Below the pieces are notes generated by a model. That model saw nothing but the letters and a program-made list of their open reading frames with translations. It ran no database searches and was not told the DNA's origin. The translations under genes were made by a program, and so were the position numbers. A stretch of 64,000 bases of DNA from Cycas panzhihuaensis (Eukaryota > Cycadophyta): assembly GCA_023213395.1 (NCBI GenBank), contig CM041465.1:20832001-20896000 (forward strand), given 5' to 3'. Shown one piece after another: positions 1-11,284 of this stretch (positions are counted from its first letter, which is position 1; each line of letters opens with the position of its first letter).

Positions 1-10
1 ATAAGGCCAT
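1..10. other. Left flank of outermost element, possible target duplication
   Basis: Only ten bases precede the inferred left end of the outermost LTR. Bases 6-10 (GCCAT) are where its target-site duplication would lie, but the partner copy is outside the window, so this is inference only. Confidence 0.3.
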
Positions 11-3000
11 TATTTCCTACCTACTAAGAATGGATTTGGAGACTATTATATAGGTAAGAATAAGTATATTCTCTATCTCATAGTTTTACTTGCTTTCTTT
101 GCAGTTATTATTTCATGAGATGTTTCCTTAACTAATTAGATGCATGATGGTTACATTTATTTCCTTTGCTTATTCTTGTTATTTTCCTATGATGATTAGG
201 ACTACAATCCAATGGCATTATTAAGGCCCTCATGGTCTCTCAGTTAGTAAGAGGATTATCACATGCTTTTGTAGCCTGGTTTTGGATGAATTCTAACTCA
301 TTTGTACTTCTTTATGGCATCCTTTCCCTTTTAGCTTACGTCATCAATACCTTGGTTAGCCCAGAGTAGTTTGCTGAAGCTTTTGAGGAAATATGCATCT
401 TATTACTTTAATTCCATAAGATTTATTTATGTATTTTCATTAATTTTTAGTGTCTAGGCTTTGTTTACACTTTGGCACCTCAGTTGCTATCAGTTTATTG
501 AGTTTTGACTCAATTTTATGGTTTTACCATGTGCTTTTTTCAATCTAGTAGTCTATAGGGCAACCTAAAATTAGCTTGTAGGGCTCTACGGAGTTCCAGG
601 CTTCTAGTAGTGAGTCTCTCCTTTATCTGTTATAATTTTTATAAATTCTACCATCTTTCTACTACCCTGCTCTATTTTATGTCTAACCCACTCTGATTGT
701 TGCACCTTGTAGATATATTCATGGTATTGTAAATATATTCATGGTGCCACTATTACAAACTTAAACACAGCTAACAAACATCTATTTTCACATTAAATAC
801 ACTTTTGACATATCACCCCGCCTAAAGGCTAGCCTAGATTAAGGCCTAACAGTCATGAGAAGAGTTTCAAATATAAAAAACTCATCTTTTATTACTCATT
901 CATCATTCTACACTCAGCATTCAGGTTACATTTCATTCTTCTCAAGTTCTCTTAGCATAGGGTATGAAAATTAGAATTTTAAAAAGGAAAAGGAGGTAAA
1001 TTTTGGATCTTAAAAGCAAGAGGACTTCCCTAAGATACTACTATAGCTAAGGAGGCCCTTACTTCTCATCTAACAATAAAAAATTTCACCAAAAGGCATT
1101 ATTTCAAGGGCTACAAAGTCTTTTCATCAACCAATTTCATCACTTCCACCATAGCTTCTTGTTTCCAAATAGGTAAGGCCTTCCTATAACTTATTTCCAA
1201 TAGAAAATATTACTATATTTTCTTTGATTTCCATTATTTACCATGTATTTTATTGATATTTTGGCCTAGAGGTAACGATCTATACTCTTAGCAAAGCCTA
1301 CCTTGCAAATCTTGAAGGAAGCCATCCTTCCATAAACTACAAAACTTCTATCATCATTTGCAATATTGGTGAAGGGAATAAATAGAGCATTGGCTAGTTA
1401 GAGCAGCTTTGGAAAGGGAAATAGGTCCAAGTTCTAACTTTTAGACCCCCTTTCCATTAGGTAATCCCCTCCTAACACTTCAAAATGCCCTATTTCAGGG
1501 TGCATATACATCCTCTATCAGTGCAACATCTCACAACCATACCATAAGATAAGCAACCCATTACTCAATATTGGGATTTTGCATCTCACTTTTACCTTCA
1601 ATTGTTTGCCCAAAGAACCTATAAAATTGAGTGATACCCTTTGCCATTTAAGAGACCACCACCATATAGGGGGCCACACCATTCCAAGGCACCACCCTCC
1701 TCTTCATTCCCATTTTCTCTTATTGTTTTGCAAGTTAAGATTTAAGGAAGCAACATGACAACATTTGATTTTGATTCCTTAGTTTACAAAACAGTAATAA
1801 ATATATTGGAAACATTTGTACAAATATATCTATATAGAATATGTTGCTCATGAGTAGGTGTCTTGCTTTTATTTTGTAAGTGAAATACCTACACTTTCTT
1901 GCAAGGTGACATTCATTGCAAGGTAATTTTGATTAGTGATTTAGCATTATAATTGGTTTACATTTTTGCTTTATTACTTTCCTTTATTTTTTTCACTTTT
2001 TACAGCTCTCCATTTAAACTTGGGAAAGGTAAGGAAGCCCTTTTTGTTCCTAATATCATTTGCATCAATAAGAGAAGAGTGGGAATCATCTACAATAAGA
2101 TCATCACCAAGCGTCACTAACTAGGTGCACTACTCCTAAACCCATCCTCTCCTTACTTACTTCATTTTAAGTTCATCCATTAGTTGTTAGTAATAAAAGC
2201 GAAAGATTTATTTACATGTAGTATATTCATTTTCATTTATAAGGAAAGGAAAGGAAATATATATGCATGCATTTATGTTCTCTCCCTTCCTCTTTATGAA
2301 AAGAGCATATTAGGAAAATATCCCTTCTCTTACTTGCATGTGCATATTGTACATAAAGATAGAAGTGAAATCTTGAGTTATAAGAGTGTTTCTTCCTCTT
2401 TGCATTGGAAAGAAGGCATTACATAAATATTATCCCCTCTTTTCTCATCTTGCATATATACATGCATATAGGAACGAAGTTGGGAAGTATAGTATGAGTG
2501 AAAAGGAAATGTTGCATAAGCATCATTCTCTCTCTCTTTTACATCTTTTGAATAGATTTTTTTAGACAAAAGAAAAGAAGAGTGAGCCAAAGAGTGAGTG
2601 ATAATAATTTACATGCATTGTTAAAATAAATATTTTACCTTGAAAACCCTATAATTGCATTTTCCACAAGACATTATACCCCAAAATGAAATGTAACATT
2701 AAGCTCTCATACAACTAAATAAAACCACATACAAAACCTTGCATAATAACCTAAACCCTAAGGGTGATCCTTTAGGCAAAAGAAAACAACCTAAAACCTT
2801 TGTTTTGTACTTTATTTCCCATCCATATCTCATTTCCCTTTACCAAAAAGGAATCCTTATATCTTCCATTCCTAATGAGGATAGGAGAGCTTCACTTAGG
2901 CTACTCAGTAACCTAAGGATGCCACATTATCCATGATCTAAACCTAGCATTTCACCTCAACATTCTTAACCCTCTAAAGTATATAGAGGAACACACATTA

Positions 3001-3147
3001 CTAGAGGTCGTCGAACCTATGTTTTGATGCATAGACACCCTTTGATAATAATCTAATCCTCTTTTACACCTCTAGATCTTTGTTCCTTTGCCCTATTATT
3101 TGACTAGAGTGTTGTATTCTTAGTTATCCCCAGGAGGCATGCTTCCA
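11..3147 (+). repeat. 5' LTR of outermost Tat-like Ty3/gypsy element O
   Basis: AT-rich and without a gene. The first 25 bases match the sense-strand start of the element E LTR (read backwards from 43771) at about 18 of 25 positions, mostly with transition differences, and similarity continues through the first 200 bases (shared CCTATGATGA near 190). The terminal TG has become TA. The right end CA at 3146-3147 is followed by a primer binding site like those of the related elements. At 3.1 kb it is somewhat longer than the 2.75 kb LTRs of E. Short reading frames here, such as 2184-2426 and 2739-2936, show no recognisable domain. It is the most decayed LTR in the window, as expected for the oldest insertion. 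Confidence 0.72.
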
Positions 3148-3148
3148 T

Positions 3149-3167
3149 TGGTGACCATACTGGGGAT
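3149..3167 (+). promoter_or_regulatory. Primer binding site of element O
   Basis: TGGTGACCATACTGGGGAT lies one base after the LTR end. N has TGGCGACCAT and E has TGACGACCAT at the same place, each followed by a similar GGGGA stretch. It begins with TGG, as expected for pairing to a tRNA CCA end. I cannot name the tRNA. Confidence 0.7.
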
Positions 3168-3407
3168 CTGCTAGTAAGGAATCCTTAGAATCCCTTTAGT
3201 TTTCTAGCATTAGCCCCATCTACCCCTTGATATCTTCCTAGTGTATTTGGTAATTCCAACACCCAATTATAAAGATAATCTTTTCCCTATCATAGTTCCT
3301 TATGTAGGGCATGAATATGATGTTTTTCTTGTCACTTATGCAGCCTCCCTCTTATGAAAGAAAATCCTCTCTATTCTTCTATTACAACATTCAATCCAGG
3401 ATCCCCA

Positions 3408-4329
3408 ATGGAAGGATATCTATCAGACTGGGCATATCAATCATATACCTCTGATTCTCATCCCTAAAAATTTTATCCTCTTTAAGATCCTGCCCAAGAT
3501 GGAAATGACCCCATTTTCTACCTTGATGACCAAACTCATCCAGAGTTTCATCCATACCCTACATATGACATAAGGGGGGCTTTCTCTATGGATCACTCTC
3601 ATCCTAGTGAAAAGTCCCATGATGATCATCCCTTAAGTTTTGTTCAACATGAGGAGCCTTCCACCTCATACCAGTAAGTGACAACTCCCCCTTGGGATGT
3701 GGTAGAGATATTAAGGCAATGCTTTAAAGTAGTAAGCACTAAATCACCTCTGAAGTGGTTAGAGCATTTCCTTAAAAACACCACCCCATCCTCTACTACT
3801 TCCATATTCCACTTGTTGTATTCCAACCTATGCCCTCTTCAACCATAGAATCTGTTCTTATAGTACCCCCTCCTATGAGCATTCCCTTACCTCAAGGGAT
3901 ACTCGAGGGCATTCCAATCTCCCAAATAAGGCTAAGCATGCCCCTTCTTCCCAAGTTATTGTTTCACAATCAATTGTGACCCACATATCTTGTATTAGAC
4001 CTTCAGTGCCTTTACACTCTCATGCTTTAGGTCATGGAGGATCTGTCCCCATGTGCCCCCATCCACAAAACATGGACCTATTACTATACATACCCCTAGG
4101 TTATACATCTCAACCTTGGGGGCATGGAGGGCCTAACCCTCTCCCAACTTATGGGGTGGATCTACTCCATCCTTATGGGGTTGTGCCTCCTGTGGATGGA
4201 CTATATAGGCAAAACCCTATTTCTTACCCAATACCATCTTCGACATGTACACCTTCATATATGGCTCCTTCATAAGTGGGATTTGTCCCCCCTCTTATCC
4301 CTCATTCTTATACCACCAATTCTTCAAGG
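3408..4329 (+). pseudogene. gag: gag of element O, part 1 (interrupted)
   Basis: This encodes the N-terminal part of the structural Gag protein of a Tat-like Ty3/gypsy element. The start codon at 3408 opens MEGYLSDWAY, matching MEGYPSYWVY at the gag start of E (55080, minus strand) at nearly the same distance from the primer binding site (260 against 257 bases). Near 3675, TPPWDVVEILRQCF matches TPPADVVEALSKCF of E. The 3976-4275 stretch is rich in Pro and Gly and matches the proline-rich middle of the E gag. There are several in-frame stops. The copy ends at 4329 where the copia element inserted and resumes at 40900, so it is a broken relic. Confidence 0.8.
4325..4329. repeat. Target-site duplication, left copy (copia)
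   Basis: CAAGG immediately precedes the copia 5' LTR and recurs at 40895-40899 right after its 3' LTR. A 5 bp duplication is usual for LTR element integrases. Confidence 0.93.
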
Positions 4330-4974
4330 TGTTGGTTATTGTGAAAATAATCATTTAAGGCTAAAATTTTGGCATGTTTTCGATGCAGTTTCCCCTCCTA
4401 ATCTTTCTCGAGGGGTTCCAAGGGGGGCAGGAGCCCCCCTTAATTGGAGGGTGCGGGGGGCGTGGAACACCCCCTGCTAAGAGGGGGTTCAGGGGTGATA
4501 GCCACTGACCCAAAAAATTAGTCCTATAAACCTTATTAAAATGTAAAGAGAATTAGAGTTGTTCAATACAAATACCTTAGATTCTACAGTTGAGATTCAT
4601 GCCTTGGATGTCCCTCTCATGTAGCCCATTTTAGGGCTTTTCTTATTATGTTGTATGTAATGTAATATACTGTGATGAGGGTGGCAGTTGGTTGTGGTTC
4701 CTAAGAGCACTCTGCTACTAAGATGTACTATTTCTCTATTCTACAGCAATAAAGATCGATACCTTTCCTATGTGGATGTTTTACTAGCACACTGCTAGGG
4801 TTTTACCATGTTATATTAGGTGCATATGTGATGTTTAGCTTGTATATTGATGTTATTGTATTATCTCTGATTTTAGAACTTGCATGTTAAATCTTTATTT
4901 TGATTCCTATAACTAGTTATAAAATAGTTTAGATCTTGTGGTGGTTTAAAGTTTGGGACCTTGTATTCTCAACA
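4330..4974 (+). repeat. Copia 5' LTR
   Basis: It begins TGTTGG and ends CTCAACA. Its 645 bp length equals that of the 3' LTR. It holds a G/C hairpin cluster (4421-4500), a possible TATA box (TATAAACC, 4525-4532) and a possible poly(A) signal (AATAAA, 4748-4753), all also present in the 3' LTR. Confidence 0.95.
4421..4509. other. G-run/C-run hairpin cluster in copia 5' LTR
   Basis: AGGGGGGC (4421-4428) and GCCCCCCT (4433-4440) form a perfect 8 bp stem around a 4-base loop. Further alternating G and C runs follow to 4509. The 3' LTR keeps the arrangement at 40341-40428, including a perfect 9 bp stem of GTGGGGGGC (40373-40381) and GCCCCCCAC (40389-40397) around 7 bases. Confidence 0.75.
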
Positions 4975-4976
4975 AG

Positions 4977-4989
4977 TGGTATCAGAGCC
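4977..4989 (+). promoter_or_regulatory. Copia primer binding site (initiator Met tRNA type)
   Basis: TGGTATCAGAGCC starts two bases after the 5' LTR. It is the classic plant copia sequence complementary to the 3' end of initiator methionine tRNA. Confidence 0.93.
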
Positions 4990-5046
4990 ACTTTTATTTT
5001 GGCAATGAAGTCCTGAAGGTTTTGGTGTTAGCTTTTTTACACCAAA

Positions 5047-6182
5047 ATGGTGAAACTAGCAGGTGCAAAGTTTGAGGTGGAGAAATTTAATGGAAAGCAC
5101 AACTTTGAGTTGTGGAAGCTAAAAGCACATGATATTCTTGTATAGCAGGGTTTGTATAAAGCCCTTGTAGGTAAATCAAAGAAACCCGCAGGGATGGATG
5201 ATGATGATTGGGATGACTTAGATAACAAGGCACTTAGCATAATACGATTATGCTTGGCAAATGAAGTCTTGTTTAAAATCATAGGGGAAGAGACATTAGC
5301 AGGATTATGGACCTAGTTGGAAGGCCTGCATATGACCAAATTAGTAATGAATTGAATCTACATGAAGAGGCAACTGTACTCATTATGAATGAAGGAAGGT
5401 ATAAAAATTATTGACCATTTAAATATTTTCAATACTCTTATTTGTCAGTTGACTAGTATCAATGTTAAAATTGAGGATGAGGACAAGGTTGTTACCTTGT
5501 TATGCTCATTGCCCGAATCCTAGGATAATATTGTCACCTCAATTAGTTTTAGTACTACAGATGTATTGGATTATGATTATGTTGTGAGTGCTTTGCTAAT
5601 GGAGGAAGTGCAGAGAAAATCTAGTTTTGAAACCTCCATACTGGAAGCCATGATAGTAAGGGGTAGAATGTTTGAGAGAGGACAAAACTCCAGGGATACA
5701 TCGAGTTCCAATTCAAAGATAAAAAAGAGTAAGCTTAAGTGTTGGCATTGTAATAAGACCAGTCACCTCAAGAAGGATTGTTACAAAAGGAAGGAGTTCC
5801 AGAAAAAGGAAGATCCTACCAAGAAGACGAATCATGTGGACTCAAATCAAGGTATGGATGATGATGTCTTGGTTGCTTATAATGTTTCTCATTATCACCA
5901 TGACTGGTTATTAGATTCAGGTGCTTTACACCACATGTGTCCACATAAGAGTTGGTTCTCATCATACCAACCTCTTAATGGTGGTGATGTGCTTATGGGA
6001 AATGAAGTTTCTTGTAAGACAGTGGGCATTAGTAGCATCAAAATTAAGATGTTCGATGGGGTAGTCAGAACATTAACTAAGGTTAGACATGTACCTAATT
6101 TGAAAGGAAATCTAATTTCCTTGGGTGAATTAGATTTAGGTGGTTTTAAGCATATAGGTCCTGAAGGAGTCCTAAAGGTATC
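5047..6182 (+). pseudogene. Copia Gag and protease (5' part of gag-pol)
   Basis: The start at 5047 opens MVKLAGAKFEVEKFNGKH, the usual copia Gag opening with the FNG motif. A zinc knuckle CWHCNKTSHLKKDC (C-x2-C-x4-H-x4-C) lies at 5740-5781. The aspartic protease active site appears as WLLDSGA, with its Asp codon at 5914-5916. In-frame stops occur, for example TAG in place of Gln near 5142, and further stops before 5530; 5566-6182 is open. The frame is cut at 6182 by element N and resumes at 37406. Gag would package RNA and the protease would process the polyprotein, but this copy cannot make a full product. Confidence 0.93.
6178..6182. repeat. Target-site duplication, left copy (element N)
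   Basis: GTATC just left of the TG end of element N. The same five bases follow its CA end at 37406-37410. Confidence 0.93.
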
Positions 6183-8688
6183 TGAAACGCCCTCCGCGGG
6201 AATGCGATCCTACGTCTAGCAAAGAAATACAAAACACAACACGATCGGGCTGGGCAGTGAGGATCTCACCTCATGGTCGTCCGTCTTGGGAGCCGGTGCA
6301 CGGGCGCAAGGTGCCCTGGTTGCTTCAGTGGCCGAAAGCAAGACGAGGCCTTCCTACCCTTCGGATGGCGGGAAGGAAAAGGAAACCTCAGCGTTGCGGC
6401 TTCTCAAGGTAATGAGAAGGCAACGAGAGGGCAACAAACTCAACGTGCAACCAGGCGTGAAGTAAGGCATGGGTTGGGGAAATACAACGTAAATGGGTCT
6501 TACGTCTCTCGTAATGCAAGGTAAAAGAAAGCAGTGCAGAAAAGTAAACGTAAAATAAAAGACTATTTCCCTTTTCTTTATATTCCCTTCTCTTTTACCT
6601 ATTAAGCATGTATAAAAGACAAGAACGATAAAAAGGAAAAAAAAACAAAGGAAACGCGAGGAATACTTGGATCCGTGATTGAAGATGAAGTGCGGATCCT
6701 CTCTCTCGGTTGCGCTCCTTTCCTCTCTCCTCCATGCATGCAACGTCGGTTGGAGGCGACGAAGGGGGTTTACTTACCTCCCCTAAGGCATGCAAAGACT
6801 GAATAAAACGAAGGACAGCTAAGCTCGAAACGAAATGGGAGAAGAGATACTGCGAGAGCCGATCAAGAATCGGGTTGATCTCGTGCGCCACTCCCTCTGA
6901 CGTGATCCTGCAAATAAACAGAGAGAATGCCTTCCTCTCGGGGGAGAGGCTACGAAGCACAACAAGATATATGTGTATATACTGAGATGAAATCAACTAA
7001 ACTAAAGAAACCAAGTTACGCACCAACACGTAACCAAAAATGAAACAACAACTGCAGAAGCATACAAACTCTCAACCACCACAAAATCTACTATATGGGA
7101 CTGAGTGTAGCCGCGGGAGGGCAAACTCACCCACGAGTGGTCTCCACTTGGTCCCGGAAGGTAATGCTAGCAGCAACGAGGTGAGACAGTAGTAACAGTT
7201 GCCTACACCAAAGGAAAAGAACTCAAACCGACCTCTTAGGCTTCCCTAACCCCCGCTTCCTAAGAAAGAGGGGGTGATACAGGGAGAGAGAGGACAAGGA
7301 TGAACCCTTGGGGAGAAGGATGGCAATGGGGGACTAACCCCGCCTATCTCCCTCTAATCCTCGCATGAAACCCTTTATACCGACTAGCTTAGAAAATGGT
7401 GAAAGAGAAAGCTAGAAAGGAAGGACGAGCCTCAAGGAAATGCAAAGAAATGTAACCAATCTAAGGCGCTTATAGTAAGTCACCACTAGCCAAGATTACT
7501 TGCATCCAATGACAAAAGAAGATCCCAAAGCAAGTATAAGCAAAGGAGAGGAAGGAAATTGCAAATAGAACAACAAAAAGCAAGGAAAAATGCACCAACA
7601 AGAGACAAGAAATACCTTGAATGAAGGAGAGCATGCATGCATGCACCTTGGCTACTTGGAGCGAAGACAAGCAATGTCTAAAGGCTGGTTTTTGGTGTCC
7701 TTTGCAAGAAGATGGAAGGAGGAAGCTCCGTGCAAGATGGGAGCTAGAAGTTGTCCTTTGGAGTAGTCTTTCTTGTGAAGAAATGCTTTGGATCTTTGAG
7801 TATTCGTAAGAGAAGGTGAAGCTTGTGATGGAGAGACGTAGGGGGCAGCAATGGCCCTGCAACTCCAGCTGGTAGTAGCCCACTTCACTTCTGCTCAACT
7901 GCTGTGCATGAAAATCCTTAGTTTCTGTGTTTTCCTTTGTCTTTTGGTAGAGAGTTTTTGCTTGGAAGTCTAGAAAAGTGAACTCAAGAATGAGGCAAAT
8001 GAATGAAAAAAGAGTTTTTATGCCTTGGGCATAGTAAGTGAACGTTGGGGGCCTTGGGGCGCCTCCAATCGTACGGAGCCACGCGGCAGCTCACAAAAAC
8101 GCCAGCCATCGTGGCTTCTTTTTAAATGTTAAGCGATCGTCACGGCAAACTTGGCAGACAAGAAAGTCCGCATCGCTTAGTTTACCGCATCGCATCAAAC
8201 TTCAAAAAGAAAAAAAGAAGAAAAATACATTATAAAAGTCATAAACATCGGCTTTTAGGGTAAAAGCGGGGCTAGGCCTCGAAATATATCAATCGGGAAG
8301 GCCCAGCAAGGGCAAGTACCCGAAACGATGCAAAGAGCCCTAACTAAGGGTTAAACCGGGCTTAGGAAGGGTTCGCAACATCAGTGGCACGTGGCAATAA
8401 GGACAAACGAGCTGGCAGGAGCATCTCGACAGACCATGGAGACATCGTGAGTGGTCAGACGCCATACGGTGTCGCATCCGCTATGGATGCCCCCGTGAGT
8501 CGCCATAGCTAAAGGGTGCCGTTAGGCACATGCATTATGAACAGGCAATCAAACAAATGCATGTAGGCAGGCATATGTCAATCAAATTACTCCACATTAC
8601 CTTAGCAATCATAAGTAAGAAAAGTGAAAACATATACCTGAACAAACCTGTGTCGATGCGTCCCGAGTCCATTCCCACTAGGGGAACA
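6183..8688 (-). repeat. LTR A of element N (3' LTR of unit 1)
   Basis: 2506 bp, running TGAAACGCC to GGGGAACA on the plus strand. It matches LTRs B and C along its length. Next to its right end the expected polypurine tract is weak (minus strand GAGGCGA). Reading frames of 60-140 codons here, such as 6595-6996 and 7470-7898, recur in the other LTRs but look non-coding. Compared with B it has few small gaps and often agrees with C. Confidence 0.92.
7373..7379 (-). promoter_or_regulatory. Candidate LTR promoter TATA box (LTR A)
   Basis: TATAAAG on the minus strand, about 1.3 kb inside the LTR, in the sense direction of the element. It is conserved in LTR B (22584-22590) and LTR C (36088-36094). 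It would place the U3/R boundary about 30 bases further along. No transcript evidence. Confidence 0.5.
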
Positions 8689-9038
8689 TCGCCTCGGCGA
8701 AAGCCTCACCGCTGAAGCGTAATGTGATGGCGAATGCTGACAATCAAGAAACATGAGTAGCACATGCATATATATATATAAGAGCAATCAAGAGCAGCAC
8801 GTGATCCAAGGGTGTAGGCAAGTGTCGTGGCGGAACGCGTGGACAAGGGAGACAGAGACGAGGACAACGTAGGGCCGCCACGCTGCCCAGGCATCGACCT
8901 GCAACTAGAATAAGCAAGTGAAAGGGGGTGCCCCCGTTGCCGAAGTGCAACGTGAAATGAGAGGCATCCAGCAAAGTAAAACAAGTACAGCTGACTGACA
9001 ACAACCGGAAACTTGGGCACGGGCTGGCCAGGCAAGTC
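8689..9038. other. 3' untranslated stretch between aRNH and LTR A
   Basis: 350 bases without a gene, containing a short (AT)n run near 8768-8781. The same layout recurs beside LTR B and in E (43772-44191), so it is element 3' non-coding sequence. Confidence 0.6.
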
Positions 9039-9461
9039 TCAGGGGCGATCATCAAGGAGAGGAAGGCGACGCTCAAGGATGAGGCGGACGAGGCTGTCAG
9101 CCTCAGCATTGAGGTGCCTCGGGATATGCTGAATATCCGCTGATGAGAAACGAGCCAGAAGGGACCTGGCGGCAGACGCGAGGGTTCTCAGGTGAGGGCA
9201 CCGCACCTGGTAAACCTGGGTGAGATGGGACACCACGACCTGAGAATCGCAAAATAACACAATGGAACCGCGATGGAAGCGAAGAGCATCAGTAAGGGCC
9301 TCAATAACGACCGTGTACTCGGCTTCGTTATTGGTGGCCTCAGGAAGAAAGACCCCGGAGCGCAGGTAGTCGTGTCCCAGGAGGCTACGGAGAATCCATG
9401 CAGCGGCGGAGGGTCCGGGGTTGCCGCGACTTCCGCCATCGGTGAAAATAAGGAGAGACAT
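9039..9461 (-). CDS. Stand-alone RNase HI (aRNH type), intact copy
   Basis: An intact 140-codon frame with its own ATG at 9461. It encodes an RNase HI that would cut RNA in RNA-DNA hybrids during reverse transcription. TDGGSRGNPGPSAAAW holds the first catalytic Asp (residue 8), NNEAEY the Glu, LFCDSQVVVSHL the next Asp, and HIPRHLNAEADSLV the C-terminal His and Asp. This plant/archaeal-type RNase H is distinct from the gypsy RNase H fused to RT at about 16.0-16.7 kb. It lies past integrase and past an antisense gene, more than 5 kb from pol, so it is a separate cistron. Copies of the same length or nearly so occur at 24219-24619 and 44192-44614, both broken. It is the best-preserved gene in the window. 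Confidence 0.9.
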   Translation of the reverse strand: MSLLIFTDGGSRGNPGPSAAAWILRSLLGHDYLRSGVFLPEATNNEAEYTVVIEALTDALRFHRGSIVLFCDSQVVVSHLTQVYQVRCPHLRTLASAARSLLARFSSADIQHIPRHLNAEADSLVRLILERRLPLLDDRP

Positions 9462-9986
9462 GACTGGATGCTAAGCTTTAGTAATAAAACACCAATAGAA
9501 ATAAAAGCAACACAGAGACTCGAATAACAAACGCGAAGCGGGCCGCGAAGGGTAGGAGGACCTAGCAATGAGGCTACCCGAGAGTGAGAGCAAGTCATGA
9601 GGGCGCTGGCTGGGAGTGATCGGAAGACGGGCGCCCCGGAGTCCCCAAAAGTTGCTTCGGGAAGCAAAACATGCCCCCGGATGGGAGGAGCATTTCCCTT
9701 GGGGGCCCTGGGAGCGAAAAAGGGTCAGAATTGAGTCCGAGCAAGGAACGAGCCAAACGAGTATAAACTCGGGCACGCACGGGAGCAACGCGCAAAACGA
9801 TGCAACACGGGCTCTCCAAAAAGCACAAACATGAAGCGCCATAAATGCCTTCGCAAGGGGAAGCAAGAAGGGCGTCCATGGAGCACAATGGGCGACAGGG
9901 CCAGAAGGGAAAGGTGACCAGCGCGACGAGATGGTCCCAACGACTGTCACGAAGCTAAAAACGGAAGAAGTGCCCACCGGGGCCCC
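9462..9986. promoter_or_regulatory. Divergent intergenic region between aRNH and PMD gene
   Basis: 525 bases between the aRNH start (minus strand) and the PMD TATA box (plus strand). I see no convincing reading frame of its own. The layout is kept at 11285-11799, 24620-25140 and 44615-45154. It could hold promoters for both genes. Alternatively it is leader or read-through sequence for aRNH. Confidence 0.5.
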
Positions 9987-9997
9987 TTTATATAAGG
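9987..9997 (+). promoter_or_regulatory. TATA box of antisense PMD gene (unit 1, copy 1)
   Basis: TTTATATAAGG, about 160 bases before the exon 1 ATG at 10151. A TATATAAGG core occurs at the same place in all four copies (11800, 25141, 45156). The site is nearly palindromic, so it could also serve the minus strand. Confidence 0.7.
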
Positions 9998-10150
9998 AAA
10001 ATCAATGAAAACCGGATTCATTTTCACCTCGTCTTAAACTAGAGCCTTTTCCTTACGAAGCGGAGCGCTACCCGATTTCAGAGGCACGCCGAGGATGATC
10101 CGACCGTCGGATTTGAGCGAGGGGACAGTTGCCACGATCCCGGAGACGCT

Positions 10151-10920
10151 ATGGCGACCGTCAGACCGGATCCAGTGAGTGGATCCAACGATATCCTAGT
10201 CGTTTCAAAGCTCAAAGTTTATTGCTTTTTAAATTAATTTTAATGCATTTTGCGCCCCTTATGGGCGATTAGAGGCCTCTCGGAGTCCAAAACGGACCCG
10301 GAAAGAGGCGGGGACCTGGGCATTAGTCAGCCCTGGTCCCGGTGCCAAGGTCCACCACAAAAAACTTTGATTTTCTGGGCCAGAAACCCTCTTTTCGGGG
10401 TCAAGGCATTCACCAGAAAGATTCAAAGGACTGAATCGCCATGGCCCGCCTCTAAACTTAGCTGCATCGCTAAGTTTAGGCCAAGACGCAGCGTAAAGTT
10501 GTGAAATAAAGAACGGGAGCCCCCAAAAGGCTCCCAAACTCAGAAAAAACAACTGGGAGACAGCTAGGAGCCTAGGTGATCGCTAGGAGACTAACTTCGG
10601 CTGATTTTCACTGGTTGCAGGCAGTTACCGCGGTGGATAACCGCGAGAATGTCGGCATGCCCATCTTGAGTTGGATGGAGATGTCGACCGAGGAGGACAG
10701 GCGCCTGAAGAGATGCTACTGCATAAGGCCTCAAGACCCCAGTTCACATCGGATCGAGACTCCTAGTGGACATAGTGTCGCCGGGATGAGGAGGCACGAT
10801 TCCACTTACCGCAGATTGGAGACGCCACCATTACTCCGGAGGACGCCGACGGATCCTCGAGTGCCGGACCGGAGACCCGTGAGGTCGAGGACGCCGCAAG
10901 ACCGAGGCAAAGACACACGG
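10151..10920 (+). pseudogene. 5' part of antisense PMD gene (duplicated copy, truncated)
   Basis: Exon 1 runs from ATG 10151 to 10174 (8 codons, MATVRPDP). A GTGAGT donor at 10175 opens an intron ending in GGTTGCAG at 10620. Exon 2 continues in phase 0 as AVTAVDNRENVGMPILSWM. The copy in E has the same 8-codon exon and phase. The frame is lost near 10700 through small indels, and the copy stops at the duplication junction at 10920. This is the cleanest view of the gene's 5' end. It is antisense to every retroelement gene around it. Confidence 0.75.
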
Positions 10921-11284
10921 AGGATGAGGCGACGAGGTCAGCCTCAAGATTGAGGTGCCTCGATATGTCAATATCCGCCGATGAGAAACGAGCGTAAGGG
11001 ACTCAAGCAGACGCGAGGGTTCTCGTGAGGGCACCGCACTGTAAACCTGGGTGAGATGGGACACCACGACCTGAGAATCGCAAAATAACACAATGGAACC
11101 GCGATGGAAGCGAGGAGCATCAAGAGGGCCTCAATAACGACCGTGTACTCGGCTTCGTTATTGGTGGCCTCAGGAAGAAAGACCCCGGAGCGCAGGTAGT
11201 CGTGTCCGGAGGGGCTACGGAGAATCCACGCATGAGGGTCCGGGTTGCCGCGACTTCCGCATCCATGAAAATAAGGAGAGACAT
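10921..11284 (-). pseudogene. Second aRNH copy, truncated by the duplication
   Basis: It begins at the ATG at 11284 (the MSLLIF position) and keeps LFCDSQVVVSHLTQVY, but several small deletions break the frame. Its last codons are missing because the duplicated segment starts inside the gene. It is a damaged duplicate of 9039-9461. Confidence 0.8.

Noticed and set aside
2184-2936. Reading frames of 65-80 codons in the left AT-rich region
   Set aside because: They fall inside the decayed LTR of element O, have low-complexity composition and no domain.
6354-8235. Reading frames of up to 142 codons on both strands in LTR A
   Set aside because: They recur at matching places in LTRs B and C with broken frames, overlap each other on both strands and show no family. 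They are by-products of LTR sequence.
8225-8365. Telomere-like TTTAGGG/CCCTAA fragments in the N LTRs (for example near 8258 and 8338)
   Set aside because: They are isolated single motifs, not tandem arrays, and recur only as parts of each LTR copy.
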